From assembly GCA_035545535.1 (NCBI GenBank), contig DASZYF010000048.1, forward strand, positions 1 through 46,991: DNA of 46,991 nucleotides, written 5' to 3'. A program made the position numbers and the translations under genes. Numbering within the stretch: the stretch's first letter is position 1; the number at the start of each line of letters is the position of its first letter. The stretch comes from DASZYF01 sp035545535 (GTDB lineage: Bacteria; Actinomycetota; Actinomycetes; Mycobacteriales; CAJCIY01). A model generated the notes under the pieces. It was given only the letters and a program-made list of their open reading frames with translations. It ran no database searches and was not told the DNA's origin. Positions 39,751-46,991 of the stretch are shown piece by piece.

Positions 39751-39785
39751 GTGACTCAAGTGACTGAAGTTACTGAAGTGATGAA
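39751..39785. repeat. Four 9-bp tandem repeats upstream of the second GH26-like gene
   Basis: GTGACTCAA, GTGACTGAA, GTTACTGAA and GTGATGAA follow one another without gaps, in a relatively AT-rich patch between the XRE start and the second GH26-like gene. Such phased direct repeats are typical of a regulator that binds cooperatively, and the adjacent XRE protein is the obvious candidate. Confidence 0.7.
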
Positions 39786-39890
39786 CGGGCCATGGCCTGT
39801 GTGGCCGGGAACACCCGTCGTTCGGGCGATCTAGGGCATCCCGCCGACACGTTCCGTGACAAGCGAACGACAAGGTCACGGAGAGTAGCA

Positions 39891-41033
39891 ATGACGCTGG
39901 CAGCCCGGATCGGCAAGGCAGTCGCCGCCACCCTCACCACCACCGTCGTCGCCGGGGCCCTCCTCGCCGGCACCGCGGGCGCCGCGACCGCCGCCCCCAA
40001 GGTCTGCCACACCAACACCGTCCACGTCACCAAGGTCGTGAAGGTCCACGGCCACACAGTCCGCCGCCCGGCCACGAAGAAGGTGCGCGTCTGCGCAGCG
40101 CAGCACCACAGCACCCCCGCCGCGACCTCCCCCGGCTCGGCGGTTCCCACGAACGCCCACTGGGCGTCAGGTGCGTGGCCGGGCGGCTCCATCGACGCGA
40201 CCGCCGCCGGCGCCTTCGCGAGCTACCGGGGCCGCGCCCTCGACGTCGCCACCGTCTTCCAGGTCCGCGACAGCTGGGACACCATCGCCAACAGCACCTG
40301 GGCCGAAGACGCGTACAAGGGCTTCCCCGGCAAGCTCGTCATCGGCCTCCCGCTCCTCCCCGAGAACGACCAGGACGGATCGGCCGGCACGCTCGCCGAC
40401 GTCGCCGCCGGCGCGCACGACGCGGACTTCGCCTCCTTCGCCCGCAACCTGCTCGCCGAGGGGCGCGGCGACTCGGTCATCCGTGTCGGCTGGGAGTTCG
40501 ACGGCGACTGGATGAAGTGGGCCGCCACGGACGCCACCACGTTCAAGGCCGCGTTCCGTCGCGTCGTCGGCGTCATCCGCGGCATCGCGCCGAACGTCAA
40601 GATCGACTGGAACGGCGACCTCGGCGGCAGCCACAACGGCAACGACGACTTCACGCAGCTCTACCCCGGCGACGACGTCGTCGACTACGTGGGTGTCGAC
40701 GCCTACGACCGCCAGTGGTTCCCGGTGACCGACGCGGCCAGCTGGAACCGCTACCTCAACATGAGCTACGGCCTGACCGCGTGGAAGAAGTTCGCGATCG
40801 CGCACGGCAAGCTGCTCTCGCTGCCCGAGTGGGGCCTCTACGGCACCGAGACCGGCGACAGCGCCTTCTACATCCACAAGATGCACGACTTCTTCGCGAC
40901 GAACGCGAACGTCCTCGCCTACGAGTCCTACTTCAACGAGTCGCAGTCCTACATCCAGAGCAGCATCTCGGGCCCGGTGCAGAACCCCCAGGCGTCGGCC
41001 ACCTACCGCGCCCTGTGGTCCGCGGAGGGCTGA
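39891..41033 (+). CDS. Secreted GH26-like glycoside hydrolase (paralog B)
   Basis: Protein of 380 residues. A signal peptide (about 1-35, LTTTVVAGALLAGTAGAATA) leads into a His/Lys/Val-rich segment with two cysteines (KVCHTNTVHVTKVVKVHGH and KKVRVCAAQ) absent from paralog A, then the same catalytic barrel. Likely catalytic glutamates: Glu202 (GWEFDGDWMKW) and Glu313 (LPEWGLYG). GGAGAG precedes the ATG at 39891. The extra N-terminal segment resembles cell-wall-associating basic repeats, but that is a guess. Confidence 0.83.
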   Translation: MTLAARIGKAVAATLTTTVVAGALLAGTAGAATAAPKVCHTNTVHVTKVVKVHGHTVRRPATKKVRVCAAQHHSTPAATSPGSAVPTNAHWASGAWPGGSIDATAAGAFASYRGRALDVATVFQVRDSWDTIANSTWAEDAYKGFPGKLVIGLPLLPENDQDGSAGTLADVAAGAHDADFASFARNLLAEGRGDSVIRVGWEFDGDWMKWAATDATTFKAAFRRVVGVIRGIAPNVKIDWNGDLGGSHNGNDDFTQLYPGDDVVDYVGVDAYDRQWFPVTDAASWNRYLNMSYGLTAWKKFAIAHGKLLSLPEWGLYGTETGDSAFYIHKMHDFFATNANVLAYESYFNESQSYIQSSISGPVQNPQASATYRALWSAEG

Positions 41034-41038
41034 GGTGC

Positions 41039-41070
41039 GAGTCCTGAACAAGCCCCCGCGTTCAGGGCTC
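41039..41070. terminator. Bidirectional hairpin terminator
   Basis: GAGTCCTGAAC and GTTCAGGGCTC pair over 11 positions (one T-G wobble) around a 10-nt loop. It sits between the convergent GH26-like and EAL genes and covers the EAL stop codon. There is no T-tract, as usual in actinobacteria. Confidence 0.7.
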
Positions 41071-43164
41071 GCCGCCGGCGGCCCTCTCGGCCAGAGGGGC
41101 AGGGTGACCGAACAGGAAGCCCTGCCCCTCTGCGCATCCCAGGGCGCGCAGAGCGGTGAGCTGATCCTCGGTCTCGATGCCCTCCGCCACCGTCGTGATG
41201 CCGAGCTCACCGCACAGCTGGATGAGGCTGCGCACGATGGCGGTCGTGCCCTTCTCGATGCCGATGGGCGCGACGAAGCTGCGGTCGATCTTCACGACAC
41301 CGACGGGCAGGTCACGCAGCAGCGTGAGGCTGGAGAATCCGGTGCCGAAGTCGTCCAGCGCGATGCAGACGCCCATGTCGGCGATCTCGTTGATCTCCTT
41401 GACCACCGTCGGCGTCGCCTCGACGAGCGCGGTCTCGGTGATCTCGAGGTGCAGCAGCGCCGGCTCGAGACCGGACACGTCGAGCGCGTGCTCGACCGCC
41501 GGCACCAGCTCGCCGCGACCGAGCTGGCTGCCCGACGCGTTCACCGCCACCCACCGCGACCAGCCGTCGGTGAGACGGGCGTCAGTTGCTGCGCGACAGG
41601 AGGTCTCGAGCATCCAGTCGCCGACCCGCGCGATCAGCGCCGTCTGCTCGGCGAGCGGCAGGAACGCCGCCGGGTTGAGCAGCCCGAGCTCCGGGTGCTG
41701 CCACCGCACGAGCGCCTCGTAGCCGACGGCGGACAGGTCGGCCATGCGCACGATGGGCTGGTAGTGCGCGACCAGACCTTCACCGCTCTGCAGCGCGCGG
41801 CGCAGCGCGTGCTCCAGCGCGAGGTCGTCGAGCGTCGCCGGCTTGTCCTGCGCGGGGTCGTACACCTCCACACGGCCACGGCCGTCGCGCTTCGCGCGGT
41901 AGAGCGCCTGGTCCGCGTCGCGCAGCACCTCGTCGGGGTGGACGTGGCGAGGCGCGGAGATGGTTGCGCCGATGCTGACGTTCGTCGTGTGCGCGAAGCC
42001 GCGCACCAGCAACGGCTCCTCGAGCGCGCGCTGCAGCCGTTCGCCGATGTCGCGCAGCGCAGCGGAGTCGTGCGCCCGCGGTGCGAGCACGAGGAACTGG
42101 TCGCCGGACTCGCGGGCGAGCACCGCGTCAGCGGGCAGCTGCGCCCGCAGGCGGCGCATGACCGCCCGCAGCAGCTCGTCGCCCGCGTCGCGGCCCAGGC
42201 TGTCGTTCACCGCCTTGAAGCGGTCGAGGTCGAGCGACAGCACGCCGATGGGCTTCTGCTCGGCGACCGGCTCGGCGAGCAGGCTCTCGATCATCGCGCG
42301 GTTGGGCAGGCCGGTGAGCGTGTCGTGCGTCGCGCGGAAGGCGAGCTCGTCCTCCGCGCTCTTGCGCCCGCGGATGTCCTCGATGATGCCGATGTAGTAG
42401 CGCGGCGACCCGTCGTCCTCGCGGGCGACCGACAGGTGCAGGCGCACCCAGATGGGCTTGCCGGTGATGCGGTGGACGTACCGCTTCTCCTGCACGGCGT
42501 GGTCGGACTCGCCGGACCGCAGCACGCGGTACATCTCCTCGCTGGCGTCCTTGTCGTCGGCGTGCGTGACGACGTCGAACGTGCCCCGCTCGAGGTCGGT
42601 GCGGACGGCCCCGATCATCGCGAGCGCGGCGTCGTTCGCCTCGACGATGACGCCGTCGGCCCGCATGAGCATGAAGCCCAGGTCACTGATCTGGACCGCG
42701 AGGTTCCACCGCTCCTCGGAGGCCCGGAGGTCCTCGACGAGGCCGCGCTGGTCGGTGATGTTGACGAGCTGCACGAGCACGTGGCGCACGACGCCGTCAC
42801 GTTCGGGTACGGCTGCCGCATGGCCGATGACCCAGAGCTCGTGGCCGTCGCGGTGACGCACCCGCGCCTCGCGCCGGTAGCCGGGGATCTCGCCGCGGAC
42901 CGTGCGGGTCCAGTCCTCCGAGACGTCGGTGCCCTCGTCGGGGTTGGTGTAGCCGAGGAACGGCAGGTGGCGGAGCTCCTCGCGCGTGTAGCCGAGCAGG
43001 GCGGACATGGCGGCGTTGGTCCAGACCACGGCGCCGTCAGCAGCGCCGACGACGGCGAGCGGGACCGGCGTCGGGTCGAGCAGGGCGCGCCACTTGACGT
43101 CGGCATCGAGCGGATCCGCGGCGCCGATGAACGCCGGGATCTTGCGGTGCTCGTCTCCGGCCAC
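41062..43164 (-). CDS. PAS-GGDEF-EAL protein with degenerate GGDEF, likely c-di-GMP phosphodiesterase
   Basis: Protein of 700 residues from the GTG at 43164 (GGAAGGGGG 5 nt upstream). Two PAS domains (about 20-130 with VVWTNAAMSALLGYTREEL; about 150-275 with IVEANDAALAMIG and a PAC-like end). The GGDEF domain (about 280-440) has SGDQF at 353-357 in place of GGDEF, so diguanylate cyclase activity should be lost. The EAL domain (about 450-690) keeps EALVRW (483-488), LEITETAL and DDFGTGFSSL, so hydrolysis of c-di-GMP is likely. There are no membrane segments, so it is a cytoplasmic sensor. Divergent from a second GGDEF-EAL gene. Confidence 0.92.
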   Translation of the reverse strand: MAGDEHRKIPAFIGAADPLDADVKWRALLDPTPVPLAVVGAADGAVVWTNAAMSALLGYTREELRHLPFLGYTNPDEGTDVSEDWTRTVRGEIPGYRREARVRHRDGHELWVIGHAAAVPERDGVVRHVLVQLVNITDQRGLVEDLRASEERWNLAVQISDLGFMLMRADGVIVEANDAALAMIGAVRTDLERGTFDVVTHADDKDASEEMYRVLRSGESDHAVQEKRYVHRITGKPIWVRLHLSVAREDDGSPRYYIGIIEDIRGRKSAEDELAFRATHDTLTGLPNRAMIESLLAEPVAEQKPIGVLSLDLDRFKAVNDSLGRDAGDELLRAVMRRLRAQLPADAVLARESGDQFLVLAPRAHDSAALRDIGERLQRALEEPLLVRGFAHTTNVSIGATISAPRHVHPDEVLRDADQALYRAKRDGRGRVEVYDPAQDKPATLDDLALEHALRRALQSGEGLVAHYQPIVRMADLSAVGYEALVRWQHPELGLLNPAAFLPLAEQTALIARVGDWMLETSCRAATDARLTDGWSRWVAVNASGSQLGRGELVPAVEHALDVSGLEPALLHLEITETALVEATPTVVKEINEIADMGVCIALDDFGTGFSSLTLLRDLPVGVVKIDRSFVAPIGIEKGTTAIVRSLIQLCGELGITTVAEGIETEDQLTALRALGCAEGQGFLFGHPAPLAERAAGGEP

Positions 43165-43265
43165 CCCCAGCCCCCTTCCGCACCGAGTTTGACACCGCAC
43201 GACTCGGCTCGGCACGGGAACCCCTTGATCCTCCGCTCGGGCAGTGCGCGGCGGGGTGGCGCGCC

Positions 43266-43331
43266 GGCGCCGGGAGCTCGCGAGCGGGCCAGTCGAGCGG
43301 CGCCGGGAGCTCGCGAGCGGGCCAGTCGAGC
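43266..43331. repeat. Perfect 33-bp tandem duplication between the divergent GGDEF-EAL genes
   Basis: Positions 43266-43298 and 43299-43331 are identical. Each copy has the palindrome GCTCGCGAGC. The pair ends 29 bp before a -10-like TACAGT (43361-43366), so it sits where an activator or repressor of the rightward gene would bind. Confidence 0.85.
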
Positions 43332-43360
43332 AACGCCCCGCGGCGCGCGGGAGCCCGGCC

Positions 43361-43366
43361 TACAGT
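43361..43366 (+). promoter_or_regulatory. Candidate -10 box for the GAF-GGDEF-EAL gene
   Basis: TACAGT matches the TAnnnT pattern and would give a leader of about 45 nt. No convincing -35 is visible. Confidence 0.35.
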
Positions 43367-43418
43367 GGCGTGAGCGGCCGGCCAGCCGCCCCCGGACCCG
43401 GCGGCGCGAGGGGTCTTC

Positions 43419-45737
43419 ATGAGCGAGAGCGGCGACCCGTCGGTCACCTCGGCTCTCGAGGATGCCCAGCTGGCCCTGCTCGCGGTCGGCCCCGACCTCG
43501 ACGAGCTCGGCGCGGCGGTCGTCGAGCACGCGCGCGGCCTCACGCGCTGCAAGTGGGCCGCCATCACCGAGCGCCGCAGCGGCCGCTGGGTGGTCAGCGC
43601 GAGCACGCACAGCTCGGACCGGCCGTGGCAGCGGATCCTGCCGCCGCTGCCCATGCCGAGCCGGCCGCTGCTGGTGCGGGACGCGCAGCGCGGCGACGAC
43701 CCGTTCGCCGACCTGGCGAGCGCGCTCGGGGCTCGCGCGTTCGTGCTGGCGCCGATCCACGTGTGGCGGGGCGGCCCGGCGATGCTCGCGGTCGTGACCG
43801 ACGTCCCGGGCGCGCTCTCCGAGGACGACTTCACCACCACGTGCGCGCTGGCGCTGACCGCGGCGACCGTTGCCCGCCGCACGATGGACGATGCCGGTTC
43901 CGAGCAGCACCGCACGAGCGAGTCGCTCGCGTGGCACCAGCGCACGCTCGAGAGCATCGCGCTCGGGGCTCCGCTCGACGACACGCTCGAGCTGCTGTGC
44001 CGCGAGGTCGAGAAGCGCTACGAAGGCGCGCACTGCTCGGTGATGCTCGCGTCCGAGGACCGCACATCGCTGCGCACGGTCGCCGGGCCCACGCTGCCGA
44101 CGGCACTCATCGAGGCGCTCGACGGGCTGCCCATCGCCGACGGTGTCGGCGCGTGCGGCACCGCGGCCTTCCGCAAGCACCCGATCGTCGTGGAGGACAT
44201 CCGAACCGATCTGCGGACGCAGGCGTTCATCGAGCTCGGCCGGCAGGTGGGCATCAACGCGGTGTGGTCGCTCCCGCTCCTCGACGGCAACGACGAGGTG
44301 CTGGGAACCTTCGCGCTGTACCGCGAGAAGGCGCACCGGCCCGACGCCGAGGAGGTCGCGGGCGTCGCCTCGATGGGCTCGCTCGTGGCGCTCGCCGTCG
44401 AGCGGCACGCGTCGCAGCAGGCGCTGACCAACGCGGCCGAGCGCGACGCGCTCACCGGTCTGATCAACCGTGCGCGCTTCCACCGCCAGCTCGCGCAGGC
44501 GATCTCCCGCTGCCGCGCGATGCACCAGCCGTGTGCGGTGCTGTTCCTCGACCTCGACGGGTTCAAGTTCGTCAACGACAGCCTCGGCCACGAGATCGGC
44601 GACCGCTTGCTCGTCGAGGTCGCCCGCCGGCTGGAGCGCGCGCTGCCGCCCGGCGTGGTGCTCGGCCGCTTCGGGGGTGACGAGTTCACGGTGCTGCTCG
44701 AGGGCGCCACGCAGCGGCGCATCGACGACGTGGCCGACCGCGTGACCACGGCGTTCCGTGAGCCGTTCGAGATCGAGGGCGGCGAGTTCGTCCTCACCAC
44801 GGCCATCGGCATCGCGGTGTCCGGCAGTGGCGAGCAGGACCCGAGCGAGCTCGTGCGCGATGCCGACATCGCGATGTACGCCGCGAAGGAGGGTGGCCGC
44901 GGCCGGCGGGCCATGTTCGACCTGGTCCTGCGCGAGCGGTCGGTGCGTCGGCTCAACCTCGAGCTCGACCTGCGCCGCGCCGTGCGGGAGCGGGCGACCG
45001 AGGTGATCTACCAGCCCGTCGTCTCGCTCGCCGAGCGGCGGTGGTGCGGCGCCGAGGCGCTGTCGCGGTGGATGCACCCGGAGCGCGGCGTCATCTCACC
45101 GGCGCTGTTCATCCCGGTGGCCGAGGAGACCGGCATGGTCGGGCAGCTCGGGGCTCACGTCGTCGCGACCGCCCTGTCGACGTCGCGCCGGTGGACCGGC
45201 TCGGGCGGCCGTCTGCCGGTCGCGGTGAACGTGTCGCCACGGCAGCTCGCGGACCCCGGCTTCGTCGACGAGGTCCTCGGCCTGATCTCGCACGCTGGCG
45301 CGCACCCGCAGGACCTCCAGCTCGAGGTGACCGAGTCCGGCGTCATGGACAACCCGCGGCTGGCCGAGCGCATGTTGCGCGAGCTGTCCGACGCCGGGGT
45401 GCAGACCGTCATCGACGACTTCGGCACCGGCTTCTCCTCCATCGCCCGCCTGCAGAGCCTGCCGGTGAGCGGCGTGAAGATCGACAAGACCTTCGTCGAC
45501 CGGCTCGGCGAGGGCCCCGCCGCCGTCAAGGTGGTCGCCGCGGTCATCGACCTCGCGCACGCCCTCGGCCTCACCACGACGGCCGAGGGGGTGGAGGACG
45601 CCGAGCAGCTGCACGTCCTCACCGACATCGGCTGCGACCAGGCACAGGGGTTCCTGCTCGCCACCCCGCTCGACGCCGACGGCGTCACCGAGACCCTGTC
45701 CGGCGACATACCGCTCGTGGTCGCCGCCTCCTTCTGA
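43419..45737 (+). CDS. GAF-GGDEF-EAL c-di-GMP signalling protein
   Basis: Protein of 772 residues. Residues 15-150 look like a diverged GAF-like domain; 180-325 a second GAF domain (GVGACGTAAFRKHPIVVEDI is typical). GGDEF (about 335-495) is intact: RFGGDEF with GGDEF at 419-423. EAL (about 505-755) has EAL at 546-548, LEVTESGVM and IDDFGTGFSSIARL. Both synthesis and breakdown of c-di-GMP are possible, with the GAF ligand or redox state deciding. GAGGGG lies 5 nt before the ATG. No membrane helices. It ends just before a hairpin and the repeat array. Confidence 0.93.
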   Translation: MSESGDPSVTSALEDAQLALLAVGPDLDELGAAVVEHARGLTRCKWAAITERRSGRWVVSASTHSSDRPWQRILPPLPMPSRPLLVRDAQRGDDPFADLASALGARAFVLAPIHVWRGGPAMLAVVTDVPGALSEDDFTTTCALALTAATVARRTMDDAGSEQHRTSESLAWHQRTLESIALGAPLDDTLELLCREVEKRYEGAHCSVMLASEDRTSLRTVAGPTLPTALIEALDGLPIADGVGACGTAAFRKHPIVVEDIRTDLRTQAFIELGRQVGINAVWSLPLLDGNDEVLGTFALYREKAHRPDAEEVAGVASMGSLVALAVERHASQQALTNAAERDALTGLINRARFHRQLAQAISRCRAMHQPCAVLFLDLDGFKFVNDSLGHEIGDRLLVEVARRLERALPPGVVLGRFGGDEFTVLLEGATQRRIDDVADRVTTAFREPFEIEGGEFVLTTAIGIAVSGSGEQDPSELVRDADIAMYAAKEGGRGRRAMFDLVLRERSVRRLNLELDLRRAVRERATEVIYQPVVSLAERRWCGAEALSRWMHPERGVISPALFIPVAEETGMVGQLGAHVVATALSTSRRWTGSGGRLPVAVNVSPRQLADPGFVDEVLGLISHAGAHPQDLQLEVTESGVMDNPRLAERMLRELSDAGVQTVIDDFGTGFSSIARLQSLPVSGVKIDKTFVDRLGEGPAAVKVVAAVIDLAHALGLTTTAEGVEDAEQLHVLTDIGCDQAQGFLLATPLDADGVTETLSGDIPLVVAASF

Positions 45738-45744
45738 CCGACGC

Positions 45745-45762
45745 CGTCCGCTGACGCGGACG
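45745..45762. terminator. Hairpin after the GAF-GGDEF-EAL gene
   Basis: CGTCCGC-TGAC-GCGGACG, a perfect 7-bp stem with a 4-nt loop, starts 7 bp after the stop. The same hairpin recurs at 45951-45968 (direct) and 46248-46265 (inverted, at the end of the convergent MFS gene). Confidence 0.6.
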
Positions 45763-45821
45763 AGCGCCGAAGGGCGGCTGGCCGGGTTGGTGCGGGGTCC
45801 GGTCGGCGGTTCGCTGCGGGT

Positions 45822-45914
45822 AGGTCGTCGTCGGCGGAGGTAGATCGCCGCTGGTAGCGACCTGCGGCGGGCAGGTCGCCGTCGGCGGAGGTAGATCGCC
45901 GCTGGCCGCGACCT
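45822..45914. repeat. 42-bp hairpin units 1-2 of the 51-bp tandem array
   Basis: Each unit folds as an outer stem AGGTCG(C/T)/GCGACCT, a short internal loop, an inner stem CGGCG/CGCCG, and a 9-nt loop GAGGTAGAT. Units are separated by the 9-bp spacer GCGGCGGG(C/T). A third unit starting at 45924 is cut short after 17 bp by the second module. Confidence 0.88.
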
Positions 45915-46027
45915 GCGGCGGGTAGGTCGCCGTCGGCGGCTGACCGGCGCCGTCCGCTGACGCGGACGAGCGTCGAAGGGCGGCTGGCCGGGTGGGTGCG
46001 GGGTCCGGCCGGCGGTTCGCTGCGGGT

Positions 46028-46171
46028 CGGTCGTCGTCGGCGGAGGTAGATCGCCGCTGGCCGCGACCTGCGGCGGGTAGGTCGCCCTCAGCGGAGGTAG
46101 ATCGCTGCTGGCCGCGACCTGGGGCGGGTCGGTCGCCGTCGGCGGAGGTAGATCGCCGCTGGTAGCGACCT
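46028..46171. repeat. 42-bp hairpin units 4-6 of the 51-bp tandem array
   Basis: Three full units at exact 51-bp spacing, followed by a truncated one at 46181. Unit 5 (46079-46120) has CAGCG/CGCTG in place of CGGCG/CGCCG: both partners changed, so the pairing is kept. Confidence 0.88.
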
Positions 46172-46255
46172 GTGGCGGGTCGGTCGTCGTCGGCGGCGAC
46201 CGCTCGGCGAACCCCGCGCCCGCCTCGTCAGCCTGCCTTTGGGCGCTCGTCCGCG

Positions 46256-46991
46256 TCAGCGGACGGCGTCAGTCGGGCGGCGCCCGGCGGCGGCGACGAG
46301 GGCCGCGGTCACGACGAGGACGCCCGTGGCGACGGCGAGGGCGAGGCGGAGGCCGGAGACGAAGGCGTTCTCGGCGGCGATCTTCGCGGTGTCGACGATC
46401 GGCTTGAACAGGGGCGAGTCGAGCACCGGGTCGGGCTTGCCCCCGCCGCCGTGCGTGAGGGCGGTGAACACGCGGTCGCGGAAGCCGGCGAGGCCGACCT
46501 TGCGGAGGTTCGCGGTGAGCGCGCCGTCGAGCCGGCCGATGGTCACCGCGCCCAGCGCGGCGACGGCGAGCAGCCCGCCGACCTGGCGGGCTTCGTTGAC
46601 GACCGCGGCGCCGAGGCCGGCCCGCTGCGCCCCGACCCCGCGCAGCACGGCGGCGGTCGCCGGCGCGAGGGTCAGACCTAGGCCCGCGCCGACGACGACC
46701 AGCGCGGGACCGACGACGTCGGCCTTCGGGTGGAGCCCGAGCACGAGCTGCGCGATGCCGAGGCCGACCGCGCCGAGCAGCAGCCCGCTGACGAGCGGCG
46801 GCGTCGTACCTCGGTGCGCCGCCCACCGCCCGGACAGGTAGGCCGCGCCGACCATCGCGAGCGTCATCGGCAGGTACGCGCCCGCCGTCGCCGCGGCCGA
46901 CTGCTTGCCGACGGTCTGCAGGTCGAGCGTCACGAAGAAGAAGACGGCGTACACCGCGAAGCTCGCGGAGAGCGCGCCGATGAGCCCGGCG
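46256..46991 (-). CDS. MFS transporter, C-terminal part (DHA2-like), cut by window edge
   Basis: The frame is open to the right edge, so the N-terminus is missing; about 244 residues are seen with six or so membrane segments (ending VATGVLVVTAALVAAAGRR). LVVVGAGLGLTLAPATAAVL and AGLGAAVVNEARQVGGLLAVA are typical of the C-terminal half of 14-helix drug exporters. The last residues and the stop codon are encoded inside the inverted-repeat hairpin that brackets the repeat region. GTG 46954 inside the frame is not a likely start. Confidence 0.85.
   Translation of the reverse strand, partial: AGLIGALSASFAVYAVFFFVTLDLQTVGKQSAAATAGAYLPMTLAMVGAAYLSGRWAAHRGTTPPLVSGLLLGAVGLGIAQLVLGLHPKADVVGPALVVVGAGLGLTLAPATAAVLRGVGAQRAGLGAAVVNEARQVGGLLAVAALGAVTIGRLDGALTANLRKVGLAGFRDRVFTALTHGGGGKPDPVLDSPLFKPIVDTAKIAAENAFVSGLRLALAVATGVLVVTAALVAAAGRRPTDAVR

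Larger units (their letters stand above)
45740..46270. repeat. Composite repeat region between convergent genes
   Basis: This 518-bp gene-free stretch has no convincing reading frame. It contains two direct copies, 206 bp apart, of a module: a 7-bp-stem hairpin, about 55 bp of unique but duplicated sequence, and then a run of 42-bp hairpin units at a strict 51-bp period. Units start at 45822, 45873 and 45924 (partial) in module 1, and at 46028, 46079, 46130 and 46181 (partial) in module 2. A 26-bp sequence at 45743-45768 recurs exactly inverted at 46242-46267, so the whole region is bracketed by inverted repeats. Confidence 0.9.

Noticed and set aside
41062..43215. Longer start (43215) for the PAS-GGDEF-EAL gene
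   Set aside because: The GTG at 43164 has a strong purine-rich ribosome site 5 nt upstream, and the extra 17 residues look like translated leader.
45822..46201. CRISPR-like regular array
   Set aside because: The period is regular, but the spacers are only 9 bp and almost identical, the repeats are 42 bp, and no cas gene is near.
45822..46201. Integron attC sites
   Set aside because: Units are imperfect palindromes of suitable size but lack the conserved GTTRRRY/RYYYAAC core sites, and no gene cassettes lie between them.
1..46991. tRNA or rRNA genes
   Set aside because: I saw no CCA-ended cloverleaf with a T-loop consensus and no rRNA-like stretch; gaps are short and explained by promoters or repeats, although a tool-based scan was not possible.

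Overview
The window is very high-GC DNA, densely packed with genes, with many GTG starts and 1-8 nt overlaps between genes. The gene content is that of a free-living actinobacterium of the class Actinomycetes: an XPB-type helicase beside its helicase-associated protein, DUF3027 and DUF2530 proteins, futalosine-pathway menaquinone genes (mqnB, mqnD), a UdgX glycosylase, and cysteine-type leader peptides before assimilatory sulfur genes. I cannot name a genus. I saw no rRNA, tRNA, phage, insertion sequence or CRISPR array. Most of it reads as ordinary chromosome; the accessory part is the right third.

Layout. 1-5.3 kb: a secreted-protein tail, the XPB helicase pair, larE and a small acidic protein. 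5.4-9.8 kb: cold-shock-domain protein, then mqnD, mqnB and an MFS gene as an overlapping leftward operon, divergent from a DUF3027 gene. 9.9-14.2 kb: an SDR oxidoreductase, an orphan type IV pilin-like protein, a large secreted sedolisin protease with an LAXTG-type anchor, and a DUF2530 protein. 14.3-16.0 kb: a MarR/MFS pair.

16.0-26.2 kb is an almost complete sulfate assimilation locus. Uptake is by sbp-cysT-cysW-cysA. Activation to APS is by cysD-cysN, and phosphorylation by cysC. APS reduction is by an Fe-S type cysH, and sulfite reduction by a ferredoxin-dependent sir. An Rrf2-family regulator sits between uptake and activation genes. Two tiny divergent leader peptides, both ending in a TGT cysteine codon, lie in the 346 bp gap between sir and cysH.

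26.2-35.1 kb: a lipoprotein, serC, a citrate synthase, pdxH, an OYE-family flavin reductase coupled to an MFS gene, and a DHA2-type exporter divergent from its MarR regulator. 35.2-38.1 kb: a udgX-phr DNA repair operon and two tandem paralogous cupins. 38.2-41.0 kb: two secreted GH26-like paralogs flanking an XRE regulator fused to a degenerate nucleotidyltransferase-like domain, with 9-bp iteron-like repeats. 41.0-45.7 kb: two divergent GGDEF-EAL proteins, one with a broken GGDEF site, separated by a region with a perfect 33-bp duplication. 45.7-46.3 kb: a structured repeat array. The window ends inside another MFS gene.

The most notable non-coding signals are two families of dispersed palindromic elements. 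One is a 57-bp element found three times, each time between convergent genes. The other is a 42-bp hairpin element, tandemly arrayed at a 51-bp period near 46 kb with one compensatory base-pair change, and present once alone at 9.8 kb in the opposite orientation.
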